64,000 nucleotides of DNA from an uncultured Alphaproteobacteria bacterium (GCA_944393695.1 CALYAY010000004.1:38077-102076), one strand, 5' to 3'. Shown: positions 34,570 to 45,161, counted from the first letter of the stretch. Notes: a model not told the origin generated them from the letters alone. Program-made: numbers and translations.

Positions 34570-37500
34570 GCTTCCGCCATTTCAACCAGCCTGGTCACAA
34601 ATTTCTTAATCGTTTCCACCCGGAGTTCATAACTCTCCAAATTCCGTTCAATAAACAACCTTTGATCGGGCCGCACCTTGACGCTTCCGCCCTGTTTGGC
34701 AATAAAATCAAGCAGCCGCCCGGGATTTTTGAACACATTGTTATGAAACGAAATCAAAATTCCCTTGGCCCCGGCATCAATCTTGTCAATATTGGCCCGA
34801 AAACACAGTTGCTTGATTTCAACCGTTTTAAGCAGATTGTCAACCTCCGGTGGAATTTTGCCGAAACGGTCGGTCAGTTCCTCGCGCATGTCTAAAATCC
34901 CTTCGGCATCTTTAATATCGCCGATACGCTTATAAAGTCCCAAACGCACCCCAAGATCACGCACATAACTTTCCGGAATCATAATCGGAATTCCCGTCGT
35001 AATCTGGGTTGACCAATCCTGGGCCGGCACCGCCTCATCCTGCTTTTCACCGGACTTAAGCCGCATAATCTCTTCTTCAAGCATATGCTGATAAAGCGCT
35101 ATTCCCACATCCTTGATATGCCCGGACTGTTCCTCACCCAGAATATTTCCCGACCCGCGGATATCCATGTCGTGGCTGGCCAGCGAAAATCCGGCCCCCA
35201 GCGTATCCAGCGCCTGCAAAATACTCAGCCGCCGCTCGGCAACCGGTTTCAGGGATTTTTGCCTCGGCACCGTAAAATAGCAGTAACCGCGCACCTTTCC
35301 ACGGCCGACACGTCCCCGCAGCTGATAAAGCTGAGCCAAACCGAACATATCCGCCCGGTGCACAATCATCGTATTCACCGTCGGCATATCGATCCCCGAT
35401 TCGATAATCGTAGTCGAAAGCAGCAAATCCGCCTTGCCGTCTGCAAAACTGTTCATCACATCTTCCAGTTTTGACACCGGCATCTGCCCGTGCGCCACCA
35501 GGATTTTAACATCCGGCACCAGCTCGCGCAGCTCTTTTTCTACCCCGAAAATATCCGAAACCCGGGGACAAACAAAAAACACCTGACCATTACGGAATTT
35601 TTCCCGATAAATCGCCTCTTTAATCATCACCCGATCAAAAGGCATAACAAACGTACGCGCCGCCAGCCGGTCAACCGGCGGCGTGGCAATAATACTGAGT
35701 TGCTTAACCCCGGTCAGCGACATCTGCAGCGTGCGGGGAATAGGCGTGGCCGTCAGCGTCAGAACATGCACAGCCGACTTCAGTGCCTTAAGTTTTTCCT
35801 TATGGGCCACCCCGAAATGCTGCTCCTCGTCAATAATCAACAACCCGAGATTTGAAAACTTTATATCCTTTGACAGCAAAGCATGCGTTCCGATAACAAT
35901 ATCAACCGAACCGTCCGCCAGCCCGGAATGCACCAGCTTGGCTTCTTTAGGCGTCACCAGACGCGACAGCATCCGCACATTAATCGGAAAACCTTCAAAC
36001 CGCTGCTTAAAATTATAGTAATGCTGCCGGGCCAACAGCGTTGTCGGCACAATCAACGCCACCTGGGCTCCCGCCGCCGCCACACAGAAAGCCGCCCGCA
36101 AAGCCACCTCGGTCTTACCGAAGCCCACATCGCCGCAAACCAGACGATCCATCGGAATCCCCGCTCCCAAATCCGCCACCACATCCGATATGGCATGCAG
36201 CTGGTCATCTGTCTCGGAATAAGGAAATTTAGAACAAAACTCGTCATACAGCCCCTCCGGCGGCACAAAACTTTCCGCTTTTTGCAACTGCCGCTCGGCC
36301 GCAATCTTAATCAGCCCGGCCGCAATGTCTTTTATTTTCTCCTTTACGCGGGCTTTCTTCGCCTGCCAGGCCGCTCCGCCCAAAACATCCAGCTGCACCC
36401 CTTCGTCTTCCGAACCATAACGGGAAAGCACCTCAATATTTTCCACCGGCACAAAAAGTTTGGCATCATTGGCATAAAGAATTTTCAGACAATCATGAGG
36501 CGCCCCGCCGGCCGTAATGTTTTCCAACCCCAGAAAACGCCCCACCCCGTGCTCGATATGAACCACCAGCTCGCCAATATTCAACGAACCTATATCGGCA
36601 ATAAAATCTTTAGACGTCACCTTGCGTGCCGTTTTGCGATGCTGACGCTCGCCCAGTATATCCTGTTCGGAAATCAGACACCAGCTTTCGCCGCCCTTCA
36701 CCTCGGGAGCGCTGCGAAATCCCCGGCTCAGGTTCATCACCACCAGCACCACCTGTTTATATGATGCCTTACGCACGGCTTCTTCCCAGTTTTCCGCAAA
36801 AGTCGTATCCGTTATGCCGTGCTCGCTGAGCAAAGAAAACAGCCTCTCCCGCGAGCCTTCGGAATAACAGCAGATAATTCGCCGCAGTTTTTTGTTTTCA
36901 TTCAGATAATTTCCCAGTTCCTTATAAACTTCCGAAGCGCTGATTTGCCGGGCATGCGAAAAATCCCGCCCGGGAATAATTCCCGCATTCAACACCTCAT
37001 CCCCGCTCGGCGTGCTCAGCGGCGAAAAATAAACCGCCGCCCGCCGCTGCAAAATCTCTTCAAGCTGCTTTTCGTTCAGATACAGCAATTCCGGTTTAAC
37101 CGGATGATAAATATCAACTTCACCCGTCGTCTTAATCCGCAAAGCCTCCAACCTGGCATGATAATAATCGGCAATACTGTCACACTTGGCCAAAGTGGCA
37201 TCCTGCACATTTTTTGCCACCACCACCTTTGCCATCGGCAGATAATCAAACAAAACAGGCAGCGGATCTTCATAAAACAACGGCAGCCAGTTTTCCATAC
37301 CCATATATTTGCGCCCGGAAGACACTGCCTCATACAATTCGTCTTTCTGTCCCTCCGCACCAAAAGCCTCGCGGTATTTTGCCCGAAAGGTTTTTATGCT
37401 GTTGGCATCAATCACCACTTCGTTCATCACCTGAAAACAATAAGATTTCAGTTCTCCGGTCGTCCGCTGGCTCATCACGTCAAAAGTACGGATTTTTTCC

Positions 37501-38063
37501 ACTTCGTCGTCAAACAGGTCAATCCGCAGCGGCTCTTTGGTTCCCACCGGAAAAATATCCAGAATATCTCCCCTGACCGCATATTCTCCCGGTTCATACA
37601 CCTGTTCCACCCGGTTATAACCGTTGATGGAAGCATAATGAATAAAATTGTTGAAATTCAGCTTGCCGCCGACCTTAACTTCATGCATGGCATTAAGAAA
37701 AATCTTTTTCGGCGGCAGTTTCTGCAACACTGCCCCCACACTGGTTATAATAACCCGCGGTTCTTTAGACTGCGGACATTCCGCAATCTCTGCCAGGGTT
37801 GAAATCCGCTCGGCCTCAATATTGGCATTGGGCGAAACCCGGTCATAAGGCACCGTATCCCACGCCGGAAACTTCAAAACCCGCAGTTCCGGTGCCAAAG
37901 CATGAAGCAGCTCCGCCGTACGCTCAAGGGTAACCCCGTCGCTGACGATATAAAGAATATCCTGTTTTAATTCCGCCGCAAAATTTTTAAGCAAAAAAGC
38001 GTCATAACCGTCCGCCACCGACGATATTGTATAATTTCCGAATTTGCTGATATCAATCTGCAT
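34566..38063 (-). CDS. mfd: Transcription-repair coupling factor Mfd
   Basis: A DNA translocase that removes stalled RNA polymerase and recruits UvrA. Order of domains: UvrB-homology region (about 1-350, with VTLERTAELLHALAPELRVLKFPAWDTVPYDR and YEPGEYAVRGDILDIFPVG), a polymerase-interacting domain around 480-550 (GELVVHIEHGVGRFLGLE), then the RecG-like translocase with GDVGFGKTEVALRAAF (Walker A), IDEEQHFGVAHKEKLK (DEEQ box), TLTATPIPRTLQMSLTG and QLRGRVGRGKVRGYCYF (motif VI), and the C-terminal TRCF domain. 1165 aa is normal. Confidence 0.98.
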   Translation of the reverse strand: MQIDISKFGNYTISSVADGYDAFLLKNFAAELKQDILYIVSDGVTLERTAELLHALAPELRVLKFPAWDTVPYDRVSPNANIEAERISTLAEIAECPQSKEPRVIITSVGAVLQKLPPKKIFLNAMHEVKVGGKLNFNNFIHYASINGYNRVEQVYEPGEYAVRGDILDIFPVGTKEPLRIDLFDDEVEKIRTFDVMSQRTTGELKSYCFQVMNEVVIDANSIKTFRAKYREAFGAEGQKDELYEAVSSGRKYMGMENWLPLFYEDPLPVLFDYLPMAKVVVAKNVQDATLAKCDSIADYYHARLEALRIKTTGEVDIYHPVKPELLYLNEKQLEEILQRRAAVYFSPLSTPSGDEVLNAGIIPGRDFSHARQISASEVYKELGNYLNENKKLRRIICCYSEGSRERLFSLLSEHGITDTTFAENWEEAVRKASYKQVVLVVMNLSRGFRSAPEVKGGESWCLISEQDILGERQHRKTARKVTSKDFIADIGSLNIGELVVHIEHGVGRFLGLENITAGGAPHDCLKILYANDAKLFVPVENIEVLSRYGSEDEGVQLDVLGGAAWQAKKARVKEKIKDIAAGLIKIAAERQLQKAESFVPPEGLYDEFCSKFPYSETDDQLHAISDVVADLGAGIPMDRLVCGDVGFGKTEVALRAAFCVAAAGAQVALIVPTTLLARQHYYNFKQRFEGFPINVRMLSRLVTPKEAKLVHSGLADGSVDIVIGTHALLSKDIKFSNLGLLIIDEEQHFGVAHKEKLKALKSAVHVLTLTATPIPRTLQMSLTGVKQLSIIATPPVDRLAARTFVMPFDRVMIKEAIYREKFRNGQVFFVCPRVSDIFGVEKELRELVPDVKILVAHGQMPVSKLEDVMNSFADGKADLLLSTTIIESGIDMPTVNTMIVHRADMFGLAQLYQLRGRVGRGKVRGYCYFTVPRQKSLKPVAERRLSILQALDTLGAGFSLASHDMDIRGSGNILGEEQSGHIKDVGIALYQHMLEEEIMRLKSGEKQDEAVPAQDWSTQITTGIPIMIPESYVRDLGVRLGLYKRIGDIKDAEGILDMREELTDRFGKIPPEVDNLLKTVEIKQLCFRANIDKIDAGAKGILISFHNNVFKNPGRLLDFIAKQGGSVKVRPDQRLFIERNLESYELRVETIKKFVTRLVEMAEA

Positions 38064-38161
38064 TGTTTTAAATTCTTAATATTTACATCTGTTAATAAAA
38101 TATATAGAATACGGATGAATAGCAACATTTTTCTTTCATAATCATAAAAAAAGGAATACGC

Positions 38162-40243
38162 ATGCGCCCGCAGATTCTGTTTCCACTTTTCACCGACATC
38201 GCCTCTCTGAAAGGTGTCGGCGCCCGCTACGAAAAACTCATAAAAAAACTCTGCGGCGACAGAGTCGTCAACATGCTCTGGCACCTGCCCTATAATATCA
38301 TTGACCGCACCTACCAGCCGCAGATTGCCTTTGCCATTGACGGAAAAATTGCCACCATCCGGGCCAAAGTTGTCGAACACGACGCTCCGAAAACCAAAAA
38401 ACAGCCTTACAAAGTCGTGGTGGAAGACAACAGCGGCCAGATGATTATAAATTTTTTCAAAGTCTATGCCGACTCAATTGCCAAAAATCTTCCCGTCGGC
38501 GAAGAGCGCGTCATCAGCGGACGGGTTGAAAGCTTTAACGGCATCAAACAAATGACCCACCCTGATTACATTGTCCGTCCCGAAGACGCCGAAAAGATTA
38601 TTGGCATTGAGCCGGTTTATCCTCTGACGGCCGGCCTGTCCAACAAAATGCTCAACAAGCTCATCCGCCAGGCTCTGCAGCGGGTGGCCGATTTTCCGGA
38701 ATGGCAGGAACATAACTTCGTCAAAGAACATCATTTTCTTCCTTTCCGCGAAGCCCTGCTGAAGGCCCACATGCCCAAAACGCTTGACGACATCAGCCCA
38801 AACTCCCCTTGTCGCAGCCGCCTGGCCTACGATGAACTCCTGGCCAATCAGCTCACCCTGGCCATTGTCCGCCAAAAGGTCAAAAAACAATCCGGCCGCA
38901 TTTTGAAAGGCGACGGCAGCCTGCGGCAAAAAATTCTTGCCGCCCTGCCCTTCACCCTGACGGAAGCCCAGCAAAAAGCCCTTAACGAAATTTATCAGGA
39001 CATGGAAGCCCCCTTTCGCATGCTGCGTCTGTTGCAGGGCGACGTCGGCTCGGGCAAAACCATTGTCGCCCTGTTATCAATGTTAAACGCTGTCGAATGC
39101 GGCTTTCAGGCAGCCATCATGGCCCCGACCGAAATCCTCGCCAAACAGCATATGGAAACCATCGCCCCCTTATGTTCGGCCATCGGCGTCCGTGCCGAAC
39201 TGCTGACCGGCAAAGTCAAAGGCAAAATCCGCCAACAAATATTGGAAGACCTTGCCGCCGGCAAAATCAACATTCTCATCGGCACCCATGCCTTGTTTGT
39301 CAACACCGTCACTTTCAAAGACCTGGCTTATATCGTCGTTGACGAACAACACCGCTTCGGCGTCCAGCAGCGTCTGGCTCTGACCGCCAAAGGACACACC
39401 CCTGACATTCTGGTCATGACCGCCACCCCCATTCCCCGCACTCTGGTTCTGACCGCTTACGGCGATATGGAATATTCCAAAATCGATAAAGTTCCCGAAG
39501 GCCGCAAACCGGTTGACACCCGGGTCCTGCCCCTGAGCAAACTCAATGAAATGGTCTCCGCCCTGCAGCGCAAGCTGGCCGAAGGCTGCCGGGCCTACTG
39601 GGTATGCCCGCTGGTTGAGGAATCCGAAAAGACCGATCTCGCCGCCGCTGAGGAACGCTACGCTTCTTTGCAAAAAATATTCGGACATAAAGTTGGTCTC
39701 ATTCACGGCAAGATGAAAGAAAACGAAAAAGACGCCGTCATGGAAAAATTCAAACAAGGCCAAATCAGTCTGCTGGTTGCCACCACTGTTATTGAAGTCG
39801 GCGTTAACGTCCCTGAGGCCACAATTATGATAATTGAACACGCCGAACGTTTCGGCCTGGCCCAGCTGCACCAGTTGCGCGGCCGCATAAAACGCGGTTT
39901 TCAGGCCTCCAACTGCTTTCTGATGTACGGCTATCCCCTTTCCGAAACCTCACGCCAGCGGCTGAACATCATGCGCGAAACCGAAGACGGCTTTATCATT
40001 GCCGAAAAAGATTTGGAACTGCGCGGCGGCGGCGAAATTCTGGGCACCCGCCAGTCCGGCTTCAGCGAATTCAAAATCGCCGACATGCAGCTTCACCAAA
40101 ATCTGCTGCTCACCGCCAACAAAGACGCTAAAATGATTATGGCCGCCGATCCTGACTTAAAATCCCCCCGTGGTCAGGCCCTGCGCATCTTGCTGTATTT
40201 ATTTGAACAAGACGACGCCCTCAAAACCTATTTAGCCGGATAA
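38162..40243 (+). CDS. recG: ATP-dependent DNA helicase RecG
   Basis: A branch-migration helicase for stalled forks and Holliday junctions. The N-terminal wedge/OB domain shows LKGVGARYEKLIKKL and RYxxxxPxxYE-like LWHLPYNIIDRTYQP. Helicase motifs: LQGDVGSGKTIVALL, APTEILAKQHMET, VVDEQHRFGVQQRLAL, MTATPIPRTLVLTAYGDME, VGVNVPEATIMIIEHAERFGLAQLHQLRGRIKRG. Length 693 aa is normal. Motif VI reads GRIKRG where GRVGRG is usual, a minor deviation. It is divergent from mfd and convergent with the deacetylase gene, ending two bases from it. Confidence 0.97.
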   Translation: MRPQILFPLFTDIASLKGVGARYEKLIKKLCGDRVVNMLWHLPYNIIDRTYQPQIAFAIDGKIATIRAKVVEHDAPKTKKQPYKVVVEDNSGQMIINFFKVYADSIAKNLPVGEERVISGRVESFNGIKQMTHPDYIVRPEDAEKIIGIEPVYPLTAGLSNKMLNKLIRQALQRVADFPEWQEHNFVKEHHFLPFREALLKAHMPKTLDDISPNSPCRSRLAYDELLANQLTLAIVRQKVKKQSGRILKGDGSLRQKILAALPFTLTEAQQKALNEIYQDMEAPFRMLRLLQGDVGSGKTIVALLSMLNAVECGFQAAIMAPTEILAKQHMETIAPLCSAIGVRAELLTGKVKGKIRQQILEDLAAGKINILIGTHALFVNTVTFKDLAYIVVDEQHRFGVQQRLALTAKGHTPDILVMTATPIPRTLVLTAYGDMEYSKIDKVPEGRKPVDTRVLPLSKLNEMVSALQRKLAEGCRAYWVCPLVEESEKTDLAAAEERYASLQKIFGHKVGLIHGKMKENEKDAVMEKFKQGQISLLVATTVIEVGVNVPEATIMIIEHAERFGLAQLHQLRGRIKRGFQASNCFLMYGYPLSETSRQRLNIMRETEDGFIIAEKDLELRGGGEILGTRQSGFSEFKIADMQLHQNLLLTANKDAKMIMAADPDLKSPRGQALRILLYLFEQDDALKTYLAG

Positions 40244-40245
40244 AT

Positions 40246-41520
40246 TTAATTCAGATATTCAATAATGCGGCTCATCGGCACCAAGGTAATATTTTTCTGC
40301 TTTAACGTCGGCAGCCACTCTTTTAGTGCCTCATAAGTCTGACTTTTCGGATGTCCGATGGCCACGGCATAACCGTTTTTGCGGGCAATCTTCTCCGCTG
40401 CCGCCAGCTGCCCGAGAATATACGGCTTTTCATTGCGGTTATCCAGAAAAACATGCCGGTGGGCATACTTCACACCATATTTTTTGGCCACTTCTTTTCC
40501 CACCGATTTGGGCGTAGTTTTTGAATCCAGAAAAAACAGATCTTTCTGCCGCAAAACATCCATAATATCGGACATCGCCCGCTTGTTTTCCGTAAACTTG
40601 CTGCCCATATGGTTGTTTATGCCCCGCACTCCGGGAAACTTCCTAAGCATCTCTTCAAAATTACGGCGCAACGTCTCATCACTCATCTTCACCGTCAACC
40701 CGTCCGGTGCCGTATACAAATCACGATGCGGCTCCATCGGCACATGCGCCATAATCTCATGCCCGGCAGCACGCGCCTCGGCAATCTGCTGTTGCAAATG
40801 CGGCCCATAAGTCAAAAAAGAAGATGTCAGCGGCATTTTCAAACTGATAATATCCCGCGACCGCCGGACATTCACGCCCATATCATCAATCACCACGGCA
40901 ATCACCGGCGTTTCAAAATGCACCGGCTTATGCCCTACGGAAATATCAATATCGGTTATACTCTTTTGCGGATAATGAACAAAACCGTCTTCCTCTCTTT
41001 TTTCCGGCGCATCGTCGATAATATCTTCCGGCAGTGGCTCTTCATACAACTTATAACTCTGCTCATCCTGCAGAGCGTGTTTTTCGGCATCACCCTCCGG
41101 ATAATCTTCCGCAACGGACACTTCCTCAAATTCTTCCGAGCTGTTCAACGCTTCTATCAGATAGGCAATATCATCCGCCGCCGAGGGAATCTCCTGCTGC
41201 CCGGAAACATTTTCCCCGCCGGAAAAATCAGGACTTTTTTCTGCCGGTTCCGCAACCGGAACATTTTCTTCTCCGTCGGCATCACCGGAAACAGCTTCTT
41301 TATCTTCGACCGGCTCCTCCAGCCAAACCGGTTCGTCATTGACAAACCGGGTCAGCTGTTCATCTTCCCGGTGATTAAAAATAAGCGGATGACACAAATA
41401 AAAAACAAAAACCAGCAAAAAAACAACAAAAGCCGCTTTCCAGCCTCTGCCCGTCCGGCGGGAAGCCTCACGCTCCCCCCGCCCCTGTTTTTGCCTTATT
41501 TTGTTTTTGCCTGCCGACAC
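40246..41520 (-). CDS. Divergent polysaccharide deacetylase (YibQ-like)
   Basis: A membrane-anchored envelope protein: a basic N-terminus, one transmembrane helix (WKAAFVVFLLVFVFYLCH), a long acidic low-complexity linker (about 55-200) and a C-terminal divergent polysaccharide deacetylase domain: PVIAVVIDDMGVN (catalytic-like DD), AGHEIMAHVPMEP, GINNHMGSKFTENKRAM (metal-site NHxGS), FLDSKTT and AIGHPKSQTYEAL. In several bacteria the family sits near EnvC and the division machinery; not so here. It starts two bases after lysS ends, so the two genes form an operon. Confidence 0.88.
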   Translation of the reverse strand: MSAGKNKIRQKQGRGEREASRRTGRGWKAAFVVFLLVFVFYLCHPLIFNHREDEQLTRFVNDEPVWLEEPVEDKEAVSGDADGEENVPVAEPAEKSPDFSGGENVSGQQEIPSAADDIAYLIEALNSSEEFEEVSVAEDYPEGDAEKHALQDEQSYKLYEEPLPEDIIDDAPEKREEDGFVHYPQKSITDIDISVGHKPVHFETPVIAVVIDDMGVNVRRSRDIISLKMPLTSSFLTYGPHLQQQIAEARAAGHEIMAHVPMEPHRDLYTAPDGLTVKMSDETLRRNFEEMLRKFPGVRGINNHMGSKFTENKRAMSDIMDVLRQKDLFFLDSKTTPKSVGKEVAKKYGVKYAHRHVFLDNRNEKPYILGQLAAAEKIARKNGYAVAIGHPKSQTYEALKEWLPTLKQKNITLVPMSRIIEYLN

Positions 41521-41522
41521 TT

Positions 41523-42995
41523 CTAGTCCTTTTTGCGCAAAGTCGGAAAAGCGATAACGTCACGAATGGTCTCGGCACCGGTCAGCAAAATAGCCAACCG
41601 GTCTATTCCCATTCCCATACCGCCGGTAGGAGGAAATCCGATTTCCAGCGCATTGATAAAATCTTCATCCAGCATCTGAGCCTCTTCGTCCCCGGCTTCA
41701 CGGTCGGCGCACTGAGCCTCAAAACGGGCGCGCTGCTCCAGCGGATTGGATAATTCGGAATAAGCACAACCCATTTCCATTCCGGCAACATAAGCATCAA
41801 AATGTTCCACCAGACGGGGATTGCTGCGGTGCGTTTTGGCCAGCGGCGAAATATCGCGCGGCATATCCATCACCAGCGTCGGCTGAATCAAATGTTCCTC
41901 CACCCGGGCATCAAACACTTCGGAAACCACTTTGCCCCAAGAAATGCAATCAGAAGCATCAATTCCGATTGCTGAAGCCATCGCTTTGGCCTCATCCAGA
42001 GTCTGCGCCGCCATAAAATCAGCGCCGGTATATTCCTTAACCAGCTCAAGCATGGACTTTTTCACAAACGGCTGCCCCAGGTCAATCTCTTTGCCGTTAA
42101 AACTGATAATCGTTGTCCCCAAAACCTTTTGTGCCACATAACGGATTAAATTGGGAATAAGCTCGGCCATATCATTATAATCGGCATAAGCCTGATAAGC
42201 CTCCAAAGCCGTAAATTCCGGATTATGGCTCTTGTCTATCCCTTCGTTGCGGAAATTACGGCCGATTTCAAACACCCGGTCAAAACCGCCGACAACCAGC
42301 CTCTTCAAATAAAGCTCCGGCGCAATTCTCAGATACAAATCCATATCCAGCGTATTATGATGTGTAATAAACGGCTTGGCATTGGCCCCGCCCATAATCG
42401 GATGTAACATCGGGGTTTCCACTTCCAAAAACCCGTTTTCCTCAAAATAACGGCGGATAGCCGATGTAATCTGACAGCGTTTTTCAAAAATCGCCTTAGC
42501 GTCATCATTAACGATAAAATCAACATAGCGCTGACGATAACGGGCATCAATATCCGTTAATCCGTGAAATTTTTCCGGCAGCGGCTGCAAAGATTTTGAA
42601 ATAATGTCAAATTTTTCCGCAGCAATGGAAAGTTCCCCGCGCGGCGTCCGGCGCACATAGCCCGACACCCCGATAATATCGCCGACATCCAGATTTTTCA
42701 ACAAACCCAGATCATCCTCACTCAGATGATTCTTGTGGCAAAACACCTGAATCTTCCCGCTGGCGTCTTTCAAGTCAATAAACATACCGCTGTTGCGCAC
42801 CGCCATGGCACGTCCGGCCACCGTCACCCGGTCTTCGGTATCGGTTCCAGCTTCCAGTTCCTTATACTTATCCTGCAAATCGGCTGCAAAAGCATTCGGC
42901 TGAAAACGATACGGATAAGGATTATAGCCTTTCTCCTCCAGAGCATTCAGCTTGGCCAACCTGGAATCCCGGTAAATAGTACTTTCTCCACTCAT
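41523..42995 (-). CDS. lysS: Lysyl-tRNA synthetase, class II
   Basis: Charges tRNA-Lys. The N-terminal OB-fold anticodon-binding domain (about 60-165; [21 protein letters not shown]) is followed by the class II core: motif 1 around [22 protein letters not shown], motif 2 in [20 protein letters not shown], and motif 3 [16 protein letters not shown] near the end. 490 aa is normal. Followed by the deacetylase gene. No riboswitch or T-box is visible in the 196-base leader region. Confidence 0.97.
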   Translation of the reverse strand: MSGESTIYRDSRLAKLNALEEKGYNPYPYRFQPNAFAADLQDKYKELEAGTDTEDRVTVAGRAMAVRNSGMFIDLKDASGKIQVFCHKNHLSEDDLGLLKNLDVGDIIGVSGYVRRTPRGELSIAAEKFDIISKSLQPLPEKFHGLTDIDARYRQRYVDFIVNDDAKAIFEKRCQITSAIRRYFEENGFLEVETPMLHPIMGGANAKPFITHHNTLDMDLYLRIAPELYLKRLVVGGFDRVFEIGRNFRNEGIDKSHNPEFTALEAYQAYADYNDMAELIPNLIRYVAQKVLGTTIISFNGKEIDLGQPFVKKSMLELVKEYTGADFMAAQTLDEAKAMASAIGIDASDCISWGKVVSEVFDARVEEHLIQPTLVMDMPRDISPLAKTHRSNPRLVEHFDAYVAGMEMGCAYSELSNPLEQRARFEAQCADREAGDEEAQMLDEDFINALEIGFPPTGGMGMGIDRLAILLTGAETIRDVIAFPTLRKKD

Positions 42996-43120
42996 TATTT
43001 TTCTTTCAGTTAAGATTAAAAAAACTCATCTGCTGAAAACTATAAACACATCGCACAAATTTTCAACAAATAATTCGCTTTTCTCCGAAAAAAATACTTT
43101 ATTTTTCTCATCTTATACAC

Positions 43121-43126
43121 TATAAT
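43121..43126 (+). promoter_or_regulatory. Possible -10 box for the orphan gene at 43192
   Basis: A consensus TATAAT inside TTATACACTATAATACACTGTATAAAC, which also has partial two-fold symmetry. The matching -35 (TTTATT, 17 bases upstream) is weak. Position and symmetry could suit a regulated promoter. Confidence 0.35.
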
Positions 43127-43191
43127 ACACTGTATAAACACGATTAATTGACCATACCCGAACAAAATTCCAAAGAAAGACGCAAGAAAAG

Positions 43192-44418
43192 ATGACGGAA
43201 AACAAAAAAGAAACCCTTGTAAAATTGAAAGAACAGCTGAAAGCGGCCAGCTCCCGCGTTTCCAAAAAAATTCGCGACAATGCCGCCACTTATGCCATGC
43301 AGGCCCTGGCCGTTGCCGTCCCGAGCAACATTGCCGACGCCACTACTCCGTCAGACAACGACAATGAAAACAGCAAAACCGAAACCGTTTTCAAGGCCAA
43401 CAGCAGCCGGCTTATGTTAAAACCGGAAAACATCCGTATCACCCCGCAAAAAGTCAATGTCTTGCAGGGCAATCAACTTATTGGCTATGAATTTCACAAT
43501 GAAGCCACCGACAGTTTCGGACACAAAATTCAGGACTTTCCCGATGCCACCAAATATTCCATCTGGGACGTCACCTACAAACGCGAAGTCGGAACCGAAA
43601 AAAATCCCGTCGGCGTCTGGAAAAGCTATGCCGGCAGCATGCAGTTCAACCGCAGCAACGCCGTTAATGTTGCCATCTACGCCATGCTCAAACCGCAATA
43701 CAACAAAATCGGCAAAAAATTCTTTAACCCCAACCGCACCGGCAATGTTGAAGACTTCAACAAAGCGCTGAAAAACTTCAAAACGGCTTATGCCCAAAAC
43801 GGCAACCTGGCGCTCCACTTCGGCAACAAAGACCGGCTGCGTCTGGCTCAGTTTATCGTTCCCGATTTCAAACGGGTCTTTGAAAAAGAAGGTATGGAAA
43901 ACCCCGAGGAATTTTTAGCCCTGCAGCGCAACTATACTTCTGACAGTTATGTATCTTTTGACAACACCAATTTTCAAAAGATTATAAACACGCTCAAGAA
44001 AAACAACATCAAAATCCAGGATGTTTCCTGGGCCGTCGTGGGAATGTGGTGCGCCAAACAAATCGCCACCGGCAATTTCTCCGGCATAGAAGCCACTTTG
44101 CGGGGAAAAACGTTGTCGCAAATAAATTCGGAAGAATACATCAATACCCTGTCTGCAAAATTTCCGTCAGTATTCGTAAAAGGCAGCGGAAAAAGCGCAT
44201 CAGATTTTGCCAGACAACATTATAAGGAACCGCCCTCAATCACCACCATGCGCGAACTTTCCATCATGACCGGAGACAAAAGCATCTTCCGGGACTATGT
44301 AAAACTCCTGGCCGGCAACGGCAGCAAAGGCGTCACCTATGCCCAGGCCCAAAGCCGCTCCGAGATTGATTTTTCAACAGCCTATGAAATGCTGGCCAAA
44401 ACCAAAGGACGCAATTAA
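43192..44418 (+). CDS. Unrecognised 408-aa protein, possibly peptidoglycan-hydrolase-like
   Basis: No family is recognised with confidence. The N-terminus (KKETLVKLKEQLKAASSRVSKKIRDN) is a charged helix without a clear signal peptide, followed by a disordered Ser/Asp/Asn stretch. From about residue 140 the pattern GVWKSYAGSMQFN, FKTAYAQNGNLALHFGN, FLALQRNYTSDSYV and VSWAVVGMWCAKQIATGNF resembles lysozyme-like hydrolases of phage tails and secretion systems (SYGxxQF ... Q-x-x-Y ... vwSxAVQ-G). It stands alone between lysS (divergent) and lexA, with codon usage like its neighbours. Confidence 0.65.
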   Translation: MTENKKETLVKLKEQLKAASSRVSKKIRDNAATYAMQALAVAVPSNIADATTPSDNDNENSKTETVFKANSSRLMLKPENIRITPQKVNVLQGNQLIGYEFHNEATDSFGHKIQDFPDATKYSIWDVTYKREVGTEKNPVGVWKSYAGSMQFNRSNAVNVAIYAMLKPQYNKIGKKFFNPNRTGNVEDFNKALKNFKTAYAQNGNLALHFGNKDRLRLAQFIVPDFKRVFEKEGMENPEEFLALQRNYTSDSYVSFDNTNFQKIINTLKKNNIKIQDVSWAVVGMWCAKQIATGNFSGIEATLRGKTLSQINSEEYINTLSAKFPSVFVKGSGKSASDFARQHYKEPPSITTMRELSIMTGDKSIFRDYVKLLAGNGSKGVTYAQAQSRSEIDFSTAYEMLAKTKGRN

Positions 44419-44431
44419 CGCAATAAAAAAC

Positions 44432-44484
44432 TTGACAGCATAACGGATAAAAGATAGAACATTATTAGTACAAAATAGTGTTCT
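44432..44484 (+). promoter_or_regulatory. lexA promoter with candidate LexA operator
   Basis: TTGACA at 44432-44437, a 17-base spacer and TAGAAC at 44455-44460 form a promoter. It overlaps an inverted repeat AGAAC ... GTTCT (44456-44484), with an inner GTAC-N8-GTTC that approaches the alphaproteobacterial GTTC-N7-GTTC SOS box. This fits autoregulation of lexA, but the spacing is not canonical. Confidence 0.45.
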
Positions 44485-44504
44485 GTTTTTTTGTGGAGAA
44501 ACCG

Positions 44505-45161
44505 ATGCTGACTGAAAAACAATATAAACTTCTGATGTATATCAACAAAGTTTTGAAAGAAACCGGCTGCGCCCCCTCTTTTGAAGAAATGAAAAACGCC
44601 GTTGGTCTCAAGTCAAAATCCGGCATCCATGCGCTTATTGAAGCCCTGATTGAAAGGGAATTCATTCGCAAACTTCCCCACAAAGCCCGGGCGTTGGAAG
44701 TTGTCCGCCTGCCGAAATTCAAACCCAAAGCCATCATTGAAGAAGAAAAAAAACGTGAACAAGCCTTAAAAAACAGCTCGGCACAAATCCCTCTTTATGG
44801 CAAAATCGCCGCCGGAACCCCTATTGAAGCCATTGCCGACGAAACCGAAACCATTTCCGTCCCCTTTGAAATGGTCAGTCACGGACAGTTCTATGCCCTG
44901 ACCATTGAAGGTGAATCCATGATTGAAGGCGGCATTTTCGACGGTGACACCGTCATTATCAAACGCTGCGACACCGCCAACAACGGCAACATCGTCGTCG
45001 CCCTGGTAGACGATTCGGAAGCCACTCTGAAAATATTCAAACGCGACGGCAACGACGTCCTTCTCATTCCCATGAACAAAGATTATGAAACCCGGCGCCT
45101 CTCCGCCGCCCGGGTAAAAATTCAGGGAACTCTCGCCGGCCTGCTGCGCACCTACCACTAA
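44505..45161 (+). CDS. lexA: LexA repressor (SOS regulator, S24 peptidase)
   Basis: Represses the DNA-damage regulon and self-cleaves on RecA filaments. N-terminal winged helix: LTEKQYKLLMYINKVLKETGCAPSFEEM then GLKSKSGIHALIEALIEREFIRKL. Cleavage site Ala-Gly in KIAAGTPIEA; catalytic Ser in EGESMIEGGIFDGD and Lys in SEATLKIFKR. The start is the ATG at 44505, with GGAG eight bases before; a longer in-frame reading from 44478 has none. It is monocistronic, followed by the palindromic mosaic. Confidence 0.95.
   Translation: MLTEKQYKLLMYINKVLKETGCAPSFEEMKNAVGLKSKSGIHALIEALIEREFIRKLPHKARALEVVRLPKFKPKAIIEEEKKREQALKNSSAQIPLYGKIAAGTPIEAIADETETISVPFEMVSHGQFYALTIEGESMIEGGIFDGDTVIIKRCDTANNGNIVVALVDDSEATLKIFKRDGNDVLLIPMNKDYETRRLSAARVKIQGTLAGLLRTYH

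Noticed and set aside
42996..43191. Riboswitch before lysS
   Set aside because: No lysine-riboswitch-like five-helix pattern; the stretch is AT-rich with only short symmetries.
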